Of a stretch of 64,000 nucleotides of DNA, positions 7,664 to 16,368 are shown piece by piece (the stretch's first letter is position 1; each line of letters opens with the position of its first letter). This stretch comes from CAVROT01 sp963722905 (GTDB lineage Bacteria; Pseudomonadota; Alphaproteobacteria; Rhodobacterales; Rhodobacteraceae), in NCBI GenBank assembly GCA_963722905.1, contig CAVROT010000004.1, positions 186,001 to 250,000 on the forward strand, read 5' to 3'. Under the pieces are notes generated by a model. It searched no databases and was not told the DNA's origin. It saw only the letters and a list, made by a program, of their open reading frames with translations. A program made the position numbers and the translations under genes.

Positions 7664-8527
7664 GTGGCGGTCCGGCGCGGCATCTATCGATGCATGGGAC
7701 GCGATATCCTCCTCGGGTCGACCGGCCGGATCGGCGCGGCGGTTCTGGCCGCCTGGCCCGGGCCGCCGCCGCTGGCCCATGCCCGGCGCGGCGCGGACCT
7801 GCCATGGGACATGACCGTACCGCCGCCCCCGCTGGACCTTGCGGGCGGTGCGGTCATCGACCTGACGGGCGCGGTGCCGGGGCGCTCGGTCGATCCGGCC
7901 GACAACACGTCGCTGGCCATGGCAGCGCTCGACGCCGGGCGTGGGTGGTCGGCCGGTCATGTCTTCGTCATGTCGTCCTCCGGCATTTACGGACCCACAG
8001 GCGCCGCCCCGGCCGGCGAGGCGACGCCACCGGATCCGCGCGGGCCCTACCCGGAGGCGAAGCTGGCGATGGAGCTGGCGATGGCCACCGCCCGCCGCCC
8101 CGGCGATCCCGGTCTGACCGTCCTGCGGCTGGCGAACGTCGCGGGCGCGTCGGCCCCCTGGGGCGCCGGCGCCTCCCCGGTGCTGGACAGGTTCGCTGAC
8201 GGCGGCGGGCCGGTGCGCAGCTATATCGGCCCCGTCACGCTGGCGCGCATCCTGGCCCGTCTGGCGGACCTCGCCCGACGCCGGGTATCGCTGCCGGCCC
8301 TCCTTAACGTGGCCGCCCCCCGCCCGACGGCGATGGCCGACATCCTCTCGGCCGTCGGCACGCCGCCGGGCTGGCGCGATGCGCGGGCCGGGGCCATCGC
8401 GCGCGTCGTGCTGGACACCGCACGACTGCAGTCGCTTTGTCCCCTGCCACAGGACTGCGGCGACGCCGCCGCCCTCGTCGCCGAGGCGTGGTCCGTCCTG
8501 CCGTCGACCGCAGCGGCCCCGACGTGA
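7664..8527 (+). CDS. NAD-dependent epimerase/dehydratase family protein
   Basis: About 280 residues with an N-terminal nucleotide-binding loop (ILLGSTGRIGAAVL), a serine run then tyrosine (FVMSSSGIYG), and GPYPEAKLAMELAM, which gives the extended-SDR YxxxK active site (Tyr-Pro-Glu-Ala-Lys). The substrate is unknown; given the neighbours, a nucleotide sugar for exopolysaccharide is likely. GTG 7664 has GAGGA nine bases upstream. ATG 7694 puts the Rossmann loop in its usual place but has no ribosome site, so the start is open between the two. The stop overlaps the next gene's ATG by one base (TGATG at 8525), implying coupled translation with the sugar transferase. Confidence 0.75.
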   Translation: MAVRRGIYRCMGRDILLGSTGRIGAAVLAAWPGPPPLAHARRGADLPWDMTVPPPPLDLAGGAVIDLTGAVPGRSVDPADNTSLAMAALDAGRGWSAGHVFVMSSSGIYGPTGAAPAGEATPPDPRGPYPEAKLAMELAMATARRPGDPGLTVLRLANVAGASAPWGAGASPVLDRFADGGGPVRSYIGPVTLARILARLADLARRRVSLPALLNVAAPRPTAMADILSAVGTPPGWRDARAGAIARVVLDTARLQSLCPLPQDCGDAAALVAEAWSVLPSTAAAPT

Positions 8528-9216
8528 TGCCGGAACCGGGGGATCGCGTCGCCGCGGCCGGCATCGACCCCGTCAAGCGGGCGCTGGACGTGGCGCTGGC
8601 GCTGGCGCTGGGCGTCGTCCTGGCGCCCCTGATCGCCGGGCTGTCGGTCTGGCTGCTGGCGACGTCCGGCCGCCCCCTGCTCTACCGGTCCGAAAGGATG
8701 CACGCGCCCGGCCAGCCGTTCCGGCTGTGGAAATTCCGCACCATGGCCACCGACCCGGCCGATACCGGCGTCACCGGCGGCGACAAGTCTGCGCGCATCA
8801 CCCCTGCCGGCCGGATCCTGCGCCGGACCCGGCTGGACGAGCTGCCGCAGCTGTGGAACGTCCTGCGCGGCGACATCAGCTTCGTCGGTCCGCGCCCGCC
8901 CCTGCGCCGCTATGTCGAGCTGTTCCCCGACCTCTACGCCCGCGTCCTGCGCAGCCGGCCGGGCATCACCGGGCTGGCGACGCTGCGCTTTCACGCCGCC
9001 GAGGAGCGTTTGCTGGCCCCCTGTGCCGACGCGGAGGAGACGCACCGCGTCTACGTCCGCGTCTGCGTGCCGCGAAAGGCGCGGATCGATCTCATCTACC
9101 AGCGTCGCCGCACCCTGTGCCTCGACATCGTCCTGATGGCGCAGACGGCGGGCCGGCTGTTCCGCGGCCCGCATCGGCCCCGCCGCCGCGCCGCCGCGCG
9201 CGGGCGGTCGTCCTGA
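8527..9216 (+). CDS. Priming sugar transferase (polyprenyl-phosphate sugar phosphotransferase)
   Basis: A 229-residue member of the bacterial sugar transferase family (WbaP/EpsL C-terminal domain). It has one hydrophobic segment near residues 22-46, then LWKFRTM, the basic-acidic RILRRTRLDELPQLWNVL motif, DISFVGPRPPL and RPGITGLATL, all diagnostic. It lacks the N-terminal four-helix domain of full WbaP and so is the short monotopic type. It transfers a sugar 1-phosphate to undecaprenyl phosphate at the cytoplasmic membrane, the first step of repeat-unit assembly. The start overlaps the epimerase stop. The C-terminus is arginine-rich (HRPRRRAAARGR). Confidence 0.92.
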   Translation: MPEPGDRVAAAGIDPVKRALDVALALALGVVLAPLIAGLSVWLLATSGRPLLYRSERMHAPGQPFRLWKFRTMATDPADTGVTGGDKSARITPAGRILRRTRLDELPQLWNVLRGDISFVGPRPPLRRYVELFPDLYARVLRSRPGITGLATLRFHAAEERLLAPCADAEETHRVYVRVCVPRKARIDLIYQRRRTLCLDIVLMAQTAGRLFRGPHRPRRRAAARGRSS

Positions 9217-9500
9217 GCGCGCGCCTCCATCGCACCTCGACCTGAAAGAGGACGGCGCTCTCCCCCACATCGGCGGCACATCCCGCAGATCGGCATGGCG
9301 CCGAACGCCCCTGCGTGCTGCGGATGACCAAAGATCGCCGACGTCAAGCCATCGAAACGCCAAGGGGACAATGCCTGACCCGCGAATGTGGACTGGCAGG
9401 AACTACAGCCTCCCCAGGGACGCCGATGTGGTCGCTGCGGTCGATCTAAGGGCGCATCCGAAGCCGGGCGCCGGGTCGCACCGGACGCCGGCGGGTGGGC

Positions 9501-10259
9501 CTAGCCCTGCACGTCCGAGACGATGACGTAGCCGACCCCGGGCGAGACGTACTGGCGGGATTTGCGGATCAGGCCGTCGGCCTCGATCCAGTAGGTGTTG
9601 GTGATGGCGGGGAGGACCGGATCGACCGCCGCGGGCACGTCGGCGAACGCGGTGGCCAGAAGACCGCGGCGCCGCGCCTCGTCCGCGTCGCCCTCGGCGC
9701 CGGGGCCGCAGGTCTCGACCACGCGGCGGGCGGGGCGGGCGATGCCGGTGACGGTCACGGTCTGGGTGCCCGCGTCCTCGAGCGTGCAGAACCGCCGGAT
9801 GCGGCGCACCGTCTCGTCGCGACCCAATCGGTAATGGTCGCGCACGACCTCGCCGCGCTGGCGGCGCACATCCGGCGTTTCGGCCGACATCAGGTCGTCG
9901 CCGAGGCCGGCGGTCGAGATCAGGACGCCGTCGCGCAACGTCAGGGTCACGCCGTCGGCGGTGCCCCACGTCACCGCGTTGGCGATGGCCGTCTGCACCG
10001 TAACACCGGCCAGCGCTCCGGTCGCGGGCGTCTCGATCAGCAGGACCGGCTGGGGATAGGCGCGCAACTGCGCGTCGGTGGCGGTCAGGCGGTTCGACCC
10101 GGAACCGCCGCCGCGCACGCCCGCGACCCGGTCGCCCAGCACCTTGCCGACGGCCGCGTAGCCGCCGCCCAGACCGCCCTCCTCGCTGCCGCACGCGGCA
10201 ATTGCCGTCAGCGCAGCCAACGCCAGCGCGGCGCGATGCCCGTGCGTCCTCACCGCCAT
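9501..10259 (-). CDS. yjbF: YjbF/GfcB-family lipoprotein
   Basis: A 252-residue protein with a lipoprotein signal (ALAALTAIAACGSE, acylated Cys about residue 23). The body, with LLIETPATGALAGVT and VTWGTADGVTLTLRDGVLI, fits the YjbF family, and the C-terminal YWIEADGLIRKSRQYVSPGVGY agrees. In E. coli, yjbEFGH makes an exopolysaccharide and is induced by osmotic and envelope stress; YjbF is its small outer membrane lipoprotein. It lies directly downstream of YjbH on the same strand, with its start at 10259 overlapping the YjbH end at 10250. The convergent sugar transferase ends 284 bases away, in a gap where I see no gene. Confidence 0.85.
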   Translation of the reverse strand: MAVRTHGHRAALALAALTAIAACGSEEGGLGGGYAAVGKVLGDRVAGVRGGGSGSNRLTATDAQLRAYPQPVLLIETPATGALAGVTVQTAIANAVTWGTADGVTLTLRDGVLISTAGLGDDLMSAETPDVRRQRGEVVRDHYRLGRDETVRRIRRFCTLEDAGTQTVTVTGIARPARRVVETCGPGAEGDADEARRRGLLATAFADVPAAVDPVLPAITNTYWIEADGLIRKSRQYVSPGVGYVIVSDVQG

Positions 10260-12388
10260 ACCCGGCCCCACTGATCGGTCACTTCCTCGGTATGGTAGCG
10301 GCGCACCCGGTCGTAGAGCCGCCCCGGCACGCTCAGCCGCGCGCCGCCGTCGCGGGTGACGGGCCGCAGCGTGGTACCGAGGGATGTGCGCGAGGGCTGG
10401 CCGGTGAACCACGAGACCGGGATCGAGAACTTGATCCCCTTGTCGAAGGACCCTTCGCCGAAATCCTCGGACGACACGTCGGTCAGCGTCGCGAAGGCGC
10501 CGACCGTCCAGCCGTTGCGGAACTCGCGCTCCAGTGTCAGCGTGGCGCCCACGTCGCCGGCAAGGTAGCGGCCCACGTCCACCTGGGTCTGGAACCCGCC
10601 GCCCAACTCGTAATACGCCGAGGCGTGGCCGGTCATGACGTCGTAGTCCCGGAACCCCAGCGCCAGGTCGAAGTCGCGCTGGCGGGCATAGTTCAGCTCG
10701 GCTCCGACGCCCAGCCGGCTGCCGACCGGCTTCCACAGGACCTCGCCCGAGACGCCGCCGAACATCCGCTCCAGATAGCCCACGGTCGCACGGGCGTAGA
10801 GGTCGGGACCGGGGCGGAAATAGTAGGCGGCGGTCAGGGTCTCCAGCGCCGGATCGCCCTCGCGGTCGTAGATCGGTCCGTCGGTACGGACCCGCGGAAG
10901 GCGCGAGTTCGACGGACGGTCGGATTCGTCCAGCGTGCCGACGACGCTCTTGGTGACGGCGCCCGACAGGACCAGACCCGGCAACGGCTCCAGCGAGGCG
11001 CGCAGTCGCACGCCAAGATCGTAGCGCAGGGGCGCGTCCGGATCGAAGTAGCCGGTGCGCGCATAGGGCCCGAGGCCGTAGGTGAAGCGCGGAAAGAGGT
11101 CGGGATCGACCAGCGCGCCGGGATCGCGGGGGCCTGCGTCGGCGAAGCCCGTGACGGCCAGCAGTTCCTCGGTGCCGTCGGCGGCGTTCACCGTCGCCTC
11201 CACGTCGGACCGGCGCACCGTCATGACGGACGCAGGCAGGCCGGCCGTGACGAAGACGACGCGGAACGTCTCCACCGAGGGCGGCATCGTACGGGTCAGC
11301 GCGCGAACGACACGGCCGAAGGCCTGCGCCTCGGCGTCGAAGGTGCGGTTTCGCAGGCGGATGGTCACGGCATCGGCGGTGGCGCGCAGGCTCTCGATCA
11401 GGAAGCCGTCGGGCTCAAGCTCGGTCTTGAGAAGGCCCAGAAGGGTCGCCTGCGCCGCGGGGACCCGCGCCCAGTCGGTGCGCCAGGCGTCGGGTGCTGT
11501 GGCACGGCGCGGGCGCGGCGCCACCGCGGCGGGCGCCGGCGCCACGCTGCCCGCGTTGGGCGGGCGGTAGGGGTTGGCCGAGAAGGTGAGGTTCACGCCC
11601 AGCTCGGAGCCGTAGGCGTAGAACCCCGTCAGCGTCACAGCGTCGTTCACCCGGTAGGCGACGCCCGCGTTGACCGACGAGGCCCGATCGAAGAGCCGCG
11701 ACGACGTGCGGCGCGGGTCGCGGCCGGTCTCCAGCAGGTAGCCGTCGGACGAATAGTCCACCATCAGGCTCAGCCGTTCGGTCGCCCGGAACGACAGCCC
11801 GCCGAACGGCGCCACCGGCCCGCGGAACCACTGGTCCACGTTGGGTTGCCCGCCGACGCCGATGTCCACGGCGGGCCGGTCGCCGAAGGGCGCGCCGAAC
11901 GTGTTCTCGCCCGCAAGCCGCCCCCATCCGAGCCCGGCCGACACCTGCAGGCGCGGCGTCACCGTCTTGGTGGCGACGACGTATTCGCCAGAATAGAGCC
12001 CGGTGCCGACGAAATCCTGAAGGCCGATCTTCACCGCGGGGCGGTAGCGCCCCTCGTCCAGCACGCGGACGGACACGTCGAAGCTGCGGTCGTAGTAATC
12101 GTCGAACCCCGAGAAGTTCAGGTTGCGCAGCCCGGCGTAGCGGAAGGTGCCCTGCACCCGTGGCAGGATCTGGAAACTGAGCGTCGTGCGCGTGATGCCG
12201 GCGAAATTCGACACGTTGAAGGCGAATTCGCCGTCTGGCTGGTCAACGGCAACGGGCGTGTCGATCAGGCCGCTGGCGCCATTGACGTTCAACGTGGGCC
12301 GCAGGCTGACGGAGGGGGCAAGGCCGCCCGGCAGACCCTGCGCCGGAGCGACGGAGGGCAGCAGGACCAGAAGGACCACCGCACCCAT
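10250..12388 (-). CDS. yjbH: YjbH-family outer membrane exopolysaccharide protein
   Basis: A 712-residue YjbH-type protein, predicted outer membrane barrel. LNVNGASGLIDTPVA at the mature N-terminus and FAFNVSNFAG, PAVKIGLQDFVGTGLYSGEY and WKPVGSRLGVGAELNYARQRDFD further on match the family, and alternating aromatic/polar strands run to the C-terminus, GRVWR. ATG 12388 gives a hydrophobic leader without positive charge. An in-frame TTG at 12433 would add an arginine-rich n-region (GARRRRGT) and a more normal signal peptide, so the true start may be upstream. It overlaps yjbF by ten bases. In E. coli the system is osmotically induced, which fits the neighbouring osmolyte operon (inference). Confidence 0.86.
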   Translation of the reverse strand: MGAVVLLVLLPSVAPAQGLPGGLAPSVSLRPTLNVNGASGLIDTPVAVDQPDGEFAFNVSNFAGITRTTLSFQILPRVQGTFRYAGLRNLNFSGFDDYYDRSFDVSVRVLDEGRYRPAVKIGLQDFVGTGLYSGEYVVATKTVTPRLQVSAGLGWGRLAGENTFGAPFGDRPAVDIGVGGQPNVDQWFRGPVAPFGGLSFRATERLSLMVDYSSDGYLLETGRDPRRTSSRLFDRASSVNAGVAYRVNDAVTLTGFYAYGSELGVNLTFSANPYRPPNAGSVAPAPAAVAPRPRRATAPDAWRTDWARVPAAQATLLGLLKTELEPDGFLIESLRATADAVTIRLRNRTFDAEAQAFGRVVRALTRTMPPSVETFRVVFVTAGLPASVMTVRRSDVEATVNAADGTEELLAVTGFADAGPRDPGALVDPDLFPRFTYGLGPYARTGYFDPDAPLRYDLGVRLRASLEPLPGLVLSGAVTKSVVGTLDESDRPSNSRLPRVRTDGPIYDREGDPALETLTAAYYFRPGPDLYARATVGYLERMFGGVSGEVLWKPVGSRLGVGAELNYARQRDFDLALGFRDYDVMTGHASAYYELGGGFQTQVDVGRYLAGDVGATLTLEREFRNGWTVGAFATLTDVSSEDFGEGSFDKGIKFSIPVSWFTGQPSRTSLGTTLRPVTRDGGARLSVPGRLYDRVRRYHTEEVTDQWGRVWR

Positions 12389-12605
12389 CGTTCCGCGGCG
12401 GCGCCGTGCCCCTGGAATCGCGTCCTCGGTCAACTCGTGATGTCTCCCGGCACAGATGTCGCGGGGATCGCGATTCGCCCCCCGACTTGCCCGCCGGACC
12501 TGATCACAGCCGCCCCTGCGATACAATCGACGGCCCGGCCCGGCGACGGGGGGCCGCACGCCGTCCAGCCGGACGGCGCGCGCCGCCCCGGGCGCCCGTC
12601 CGTCG

Positions 12606-14534
12606 TCACTCCAGACCGGACAGCGCCGCGCGGGTGCGGACAGCGGGCGCATAGCCGTCCACCCAGCGCATCGCCACGGCGCGGGCGGCATCGTCATTGC
12701 CGGCCGCCACCGCCTCGCGCAGGGACCGGATGGCCTGGGCGACCTCGATCTCGCTCAGATGCGCCTCGCGCGCGGTGAAGATCTTCTCGTGCGCGGTGGT
12801 GACGTGGCCTTCGCCGATCAGAAGCTCCTCGTGCAGCTTCTCGCCGGGGCGCATCCCGATCTCGACGATCTCGATGTCGCCGTCGGGGTTCGCCTCGTCC
12901 TTGACGGTGTAGCGGGCCTCGGCGATGACCTGCCGGGCCAGATCGGCGATCAGCTTGGGCTTGCCCATGTCCAGCACGAAGACCTCGCCGCCGCGGGCGA
13001 AGCTGCCGGCCATCAGAACCAGGCTCACCGCCTCCTCGATCGTCATGAAGTAGCGGGTGACGCGCCGGTCCGTGACCGTCACTGGCCCGCCCCGCGCGAT
13101 CTGCTCGCGAAAGAGCGGGATGACCGAACCCGACGATCCGATGACATTGCCGAAGCGGACCATCGCGAAGACGGTGTAGGGAGACCGGTTGGCAAGGTCC
13201 TGAACGACGAGCTCGGCCAGACGCTTGGACGCGCCCATGATGTTGGTCGGGCGCACCGCCTTGTCGGACGATACCAGTATGAAGCGTTCGCAGCCCGCCT
13301 CGCGCGCCTCGCGGGCCAGGGTCCAGGTGCCCAGCACGTTGTTGGCCATGCCGACCAGCGGGTTCTGTTCGACCATGGGCACGTGCTTGTAGGCGGCGGC
13401 ATGCAGGACCACCTGCACCCCGTGGTCGGCCAGCGCGCGGCGCACCAGCCGCGGCTCGGTGACGGAGCCCAGGACGGTGACGAGCTCGGCGCCCGCCTCG
13501 GCCGCAATGGGGGCCAGCGCACGCTCGACCTCGTAAAGGGCGTACTCGCTGATTTCGAGGATCACCAGGCGCGCCGGCTTGCACGCCAGCACCTGGCGGC
13601 AAAGTTCGGATCCGATGGAGCCGCCGCCACCCGACACCAGCACCGACCGGCCCGAGATGTGCGAGCAGCCGAAGTTGAGCGACCGGTCGTGGGCGGCACG
13701 TCCCAGCAGGTCCGATGGCGGGATCGAAACCAGCTTGTCCAGCAGCGGACGCTCCTCGCCGATCAGCTCGGCAAAGGACGGCAGCGCCTGTACCTCCAGC
13801 CCGCTCTTTTCCAGCCGACGGGCGACCTGCAGCAGCTTGGGCTGGCTCAGCGACGGCATGGCCAGCAGGACACGGTTCACCCGCCGTTCGGCCACGATCT
13901 GCGCCATGTCGACGGGACGCAGTACCGGCAGGCCGGCGATCTTGAGCCCCAGCATCGCCGCATTGTCGTCCACGAAGGCCACCGGCTCGATGCTGTCGTG
14001 GGTCTGGAGCGCGCGCGCCAGCTGCATCCCGGTGTTGCCGGCGCCGTAGATAAGCACCCGGCAGCGCGGCCGCTGGCGCCGGTAGACCGCCATCACGACC
14101 TCCAGCAGGACGACGCGGGCGGCGGCGGTGAAGAGGAAATAGGCGATGCCGAAGACGATATGGGTGCCCGCCCCCAGCGCGGTGCCGTCGATCCGGTGCA
14201 GCGCCGCGCCGGCGATGGCGACGATCGCCGACATCGTCGCGATGCGCATCATGCACTTGAGGTCCAGCGAGTTCAGGCGGATGTTGGGGATTCCCAGCGA
14301 CGAGGACGTGACGCCGGCGGTCACCGCCAGAAGGGTGACGATCAGCCAGCCGTCGCCCAGTTGGGCCAGGGGATCGCGCGCCGTCCCCTGAACGGTCAGA
14401 GTGAAGAGAAAGGCGACGGGGACCAGCGCCATGTCGACCGTGAGGAAGATCCCTTTCTTCACCGTCCGGCTGAGCCGGGTCAGGAAGCGTCCGAGAATCT
14501 GCATGAATGTCATGTTCGCATCGGTACTCGTCAT
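12606..14534 (-). CDS. FlaA1/CapD/WbpM-type nucleotide-sugar 4,6-dehydratase, membrane-anchored
   Basis: A 642-residue protein with four or five N-terminal membrane segments (residues about 20-130), a CoA-binding-like Rossmann domain (VLIYGAGNTGMQLARAL) and a C-terminal extended SDR domain beginning VLVSGGGGSIGSELCRQ. The catalytic residues are SSDK then NIMGASKRLAE, so methionine replaces the usual tyrosine of YxxxK, as in WbpM and FlaA1 UDP-GlcNAc 4,6-dehydratases. These start synthesis of dideoxy amino sugars such as QuiNAc or bacillosamine. ATG 14534 is preferred over a TTG at 14555; neither has a strong ribosome site. It lies 217 bases upstream of the YjbH ATG on the same strand and may head this polysaccharide unit. 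Confidence 0.9.
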   Translation of the reverse strand: MTSTDANMTFMQILGRFLTRLSRTVKKGIFLTVDMALVPVAFLFTLTVQGTARDPLAQLGDGWLIVTLLAVTAGVTSSSLGIPNIRLNSLDLKCMMRIATMSAIVAIAGAALHRIDGTALGAGTHIVFGIAYFLFTAAARVVLLEVVMAVYRRQRPRCRVLIYGAGNTGMQLARALQTHDSIEPVAFVDDNAAMLGLKIAGLPVLRPVDMAQIVAERRVNRVLLAMPSLSQPKLLQVARRLEKSGLEVQALPSFAELIGEERPLLDKLVSIPPSDLLGRAAHDRSLNFGCSHISGRSVLVSGGGGSIGSELCRQVLACKPARLVILEISEYALYEVERALAPIAAEAGAELVTVLGSVTEPRLVRRALADHGVQVVLHAAAYKHVPMVEQNPLVGMANNVLGTWTLAREAREAGCERFILVSSDKAVRPTNIMGASKRLAELVVQDLANRSPYTVFAMVRFGNVIGSSGSVIPLFREQIARGGPVTVTDRRVTRYFMTIEEAVSLVLMAGSFARGGEVFVLDMGKPKLIADLARQVIAEARYTVKDEANPDGDIEIVEIGMRPGEKLHEELLIGEGHVTTAHEKIFTAREAHLSEIEVAQAIRSLREAVAAGNDDAARAVAMRWVDGYAPAVRTRAALSGLE

Positions 14535-14799
14535 GGTCCGGACGACGGACGGCAAGAGGCCGTCGGCCCGGGTGGCAGGACCGGCGCGGAACCCGTCCCG
14601 TGCACAGCGCCGTCGTGACCGGCCCTTGACGGCTATAGGGTCGGATGTGAGGCCGATACAACCGGAAGGGCCGCGAAGCGCTCGATATCGGCCGACAGAG
14701 ACCCATTAACCACAAATTGTCGCAAATCGGTCACGCAGGGTAAGCACGCGGCGCGACCAGGCCGCGGCGCGACGGCTTGCCTTTGCGCGCCGCAGGCCG

Positions 14800-16287
14800 A
14801 TGATGCGGGACATGAACGAAATGTGCCATCACCGCCGGACCCCCGACCCGCGTCGCAACGGCGCGCAGCGGCTCGTCGTTGGCGCCGCAATGGCAGGTCG
14901 ATACGGATCCGGCTGCGGCTCAGGGGACGGGGCGCCGGCGCGTCTGTCGCACGGTCCGGTCGGATGGCGCCGTCGGGCCGCGGCGCTTGCGGCCATCCTG
15001 GCGGCGGCAACGGCGACGGGCGCATGCGCCGATGGCTCGCCGCCCGTTCCTTCGGCGGCAAGGGATAGGGACTACCGCGCGACGGACCCGGCGGCCGAGG
15101 CGCTGGGGCGCCTGCTTTTCTACGATCCGGTCCTTTCGGGCAATCGCGAGGTCGCCTGCGCGACCTGCCACCACCCCCGCCACGCCACCGGCGACGGGGT
15201 GGCGCTGGGGATAGGCGACGGCGGGCGCGGGCTGGGGCCGAAGCGCCGGGCCGACCCCGGCAATCCCCCCGAACGGCGGATCCCGCGCAACGCGCCGTCG
15301 CTCTTCAACCTCGGCGCGCACGAGTTCACCGTGATGTTCGCCGATGGCCGGGTCGAGGCCGAGGTCGGCCGCCCCTCCGACATGCGCACCCCGATGGACG
15401 CCGACATGCTGGAGGGCTTCGATGGCGTCCTGTCGGCGCAGACGATGTTCCCGGTGCTGTCGCCGGACGAGATGGCGGGCCACTATTCCGAGAACGACGT
15501 CTCCCGCGCCGTGCGTCAGGGACGCATCACCGGGCCGGGCGGCGCCTGGGACGTTCTGACCGCGCGGGTCACGGCGATCCCCGAATATGCCGACGGCTTC
15601 GCGGCGGCCTATCCCCACATCGGGGAGGGGGCACCCGTCAGCTTCGCCGATGTGTCGAACGCCATCGCCGCGTTCATCGCCGCCGAATGGCGCAGCGACG
15701 ACAGCCCGTTCGACGCCCACCTGCGGGGTGAGGTCCTCCTCGGGGGCGCGCAGGCGCGGGGGATGACGCTCTTCTACGGCGAAGCGGGATGCGCGGCGTG
15801 CCATTCGGGCACCTTCCAGACCGACCACGCCTTTCATGCCACCGGCGCGCCGCAAATCGGCCCCGGCAAGGCGGCGCGGTTCGAGGATCACCGCCGCGAC
15901 GACGGGCGGATGCGCGTGACCGGAGACCCGGCGGACGCCTACGCCTTCCGCACGCCGTCGCTGCGCAACGTCACCCGCACCGGGCCCTGGGGACACGCGG
16001 GCGCCCACGACGACCTCGCCGCCTTCCTGCTTCATCACGCCGATCCATCGCGGCCGCCGCCTCCCCTGCCCGACCTGCCCGACGGCACGGGAGACATTCC
16101 CGACACCGCCGACACCGCCGACGCGGCCGCTATCCTGACGGCGGTGACGGCGCCTCCCGTCGGACTGGAAGAGGCGGAGGTGGCGGCTCTGATGGCCTTC
16201 ATGGCAGCGCTGGAGGATCCGGTCGCCCTTGCCGGCCGCACCGGCATTCCCCGGACCGTGCCCAGCGGCCTTCCCGTTCCGCGCTGA
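14800..16287 (+). CDS. Di-haem cytochrome c peroxidase / MauG-like protein
   Basis: Up to 495 residues with two c-type haem sites, CATCHHP (about residue 118) and CAACHSG (about 330), in the cytochrome c peroxidase/MauG arrangement. The hydrophobic leader lies around residues 58-76 (RRRAAALAAILAAATATGAC), so the N-terminus is uncertain: ATG 14800, 14812 and 14890 are all in frame and none has a good ribosome site. It may be a periplasmic peroxidase or a MauG-type protein-modifying oxidase. The stretch GDIPDTADTADAA near the C-terminus is low complexity. It is convergent with the FG-GAP/ASPIC protein gene, a repeat element lying between. Substrate unknown. Confidence 0.85.
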   Translation: MMRDMNEMCHHRRTPDPRRNGAQRLVVGAAMAGRYGSGCGSGDGAPARLSHGPVGWRRRAAALAAILAAATATGACADGSPPVPSAARDRDYRATDPAAEALGRLLFYDPVLSGNREVACATCHHPRHATGDGVALGIGDGGRGLGPKRRADPGNPPERRIPRNAPSLFNLGAHEFTVMFADGRVEAEVGRPSDMRTPMDADMLEGFDGVLSAQTMFPVLSPDEMAGHYSENDVSRAVRQGRITGPGGAWDVLTARVTAIPEYADGFAAAYPHIGEGAPVSFADVSNAIAAFIAAEWRSDDSPFDAHLRGEVLLGGAQARGMTLFYGEAGCAACHSGTFQTDHAFHATGAPQIGPGKAARFEDHRRDDGRMRVTGDPADAYAFRTPSLRNVTRTGPWGHAGAHDDLAAFLLHHADPSRPPPPLPDLPDGTGDIPDTADTADAAAILTAVTAPPVGLEEAEVAALMAFMAALEDPVALAGRTGIPRTVPSGLPVPR

Positions 16288-16315
16288 TCCCGCGCTGCCG
16301 GTGCCAGGGCGCCGG

Positions 16316-16351
16316 GGCGGAGCCTCCGGCGAGGATATTTACGAACCCAAG
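16316..16351 (+). repeat. Dispersed repeat copy A (GGCGGAGCCTCCGGCG...ATATTT...GAACCCAAG)
   Basis: This lies between the convergent peroxidase and FG-GAP genes. A GC hairpin core (GCCGG/CCGGC, CGGAG/CTCCG) is followed by ATATTT and GAACCCAAG. Related copies are at 24364-24400, 44050-44080 and 52563-52592. I know this kind of element as a frequent terminator-like repeat in Rhodobacterales genomes. Confidence 0.65.
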
Positions 16352-16368
16352 GGGGTGGGCGCCCTGCC

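Noticed and set aside
9217..9500. Possible small gene in the gap between the sugar transferase and yjbF
   Set aside because: The frames there are short, overlap the flanking genes antisense, and have no ribosome site or domain.
14701..14720. CtrA-like site (TTAACC...TTG) upstream of the FlaA1-type gene
   Set aside because: Only one half site fits; the second half does not match TTAA at the required spacing.
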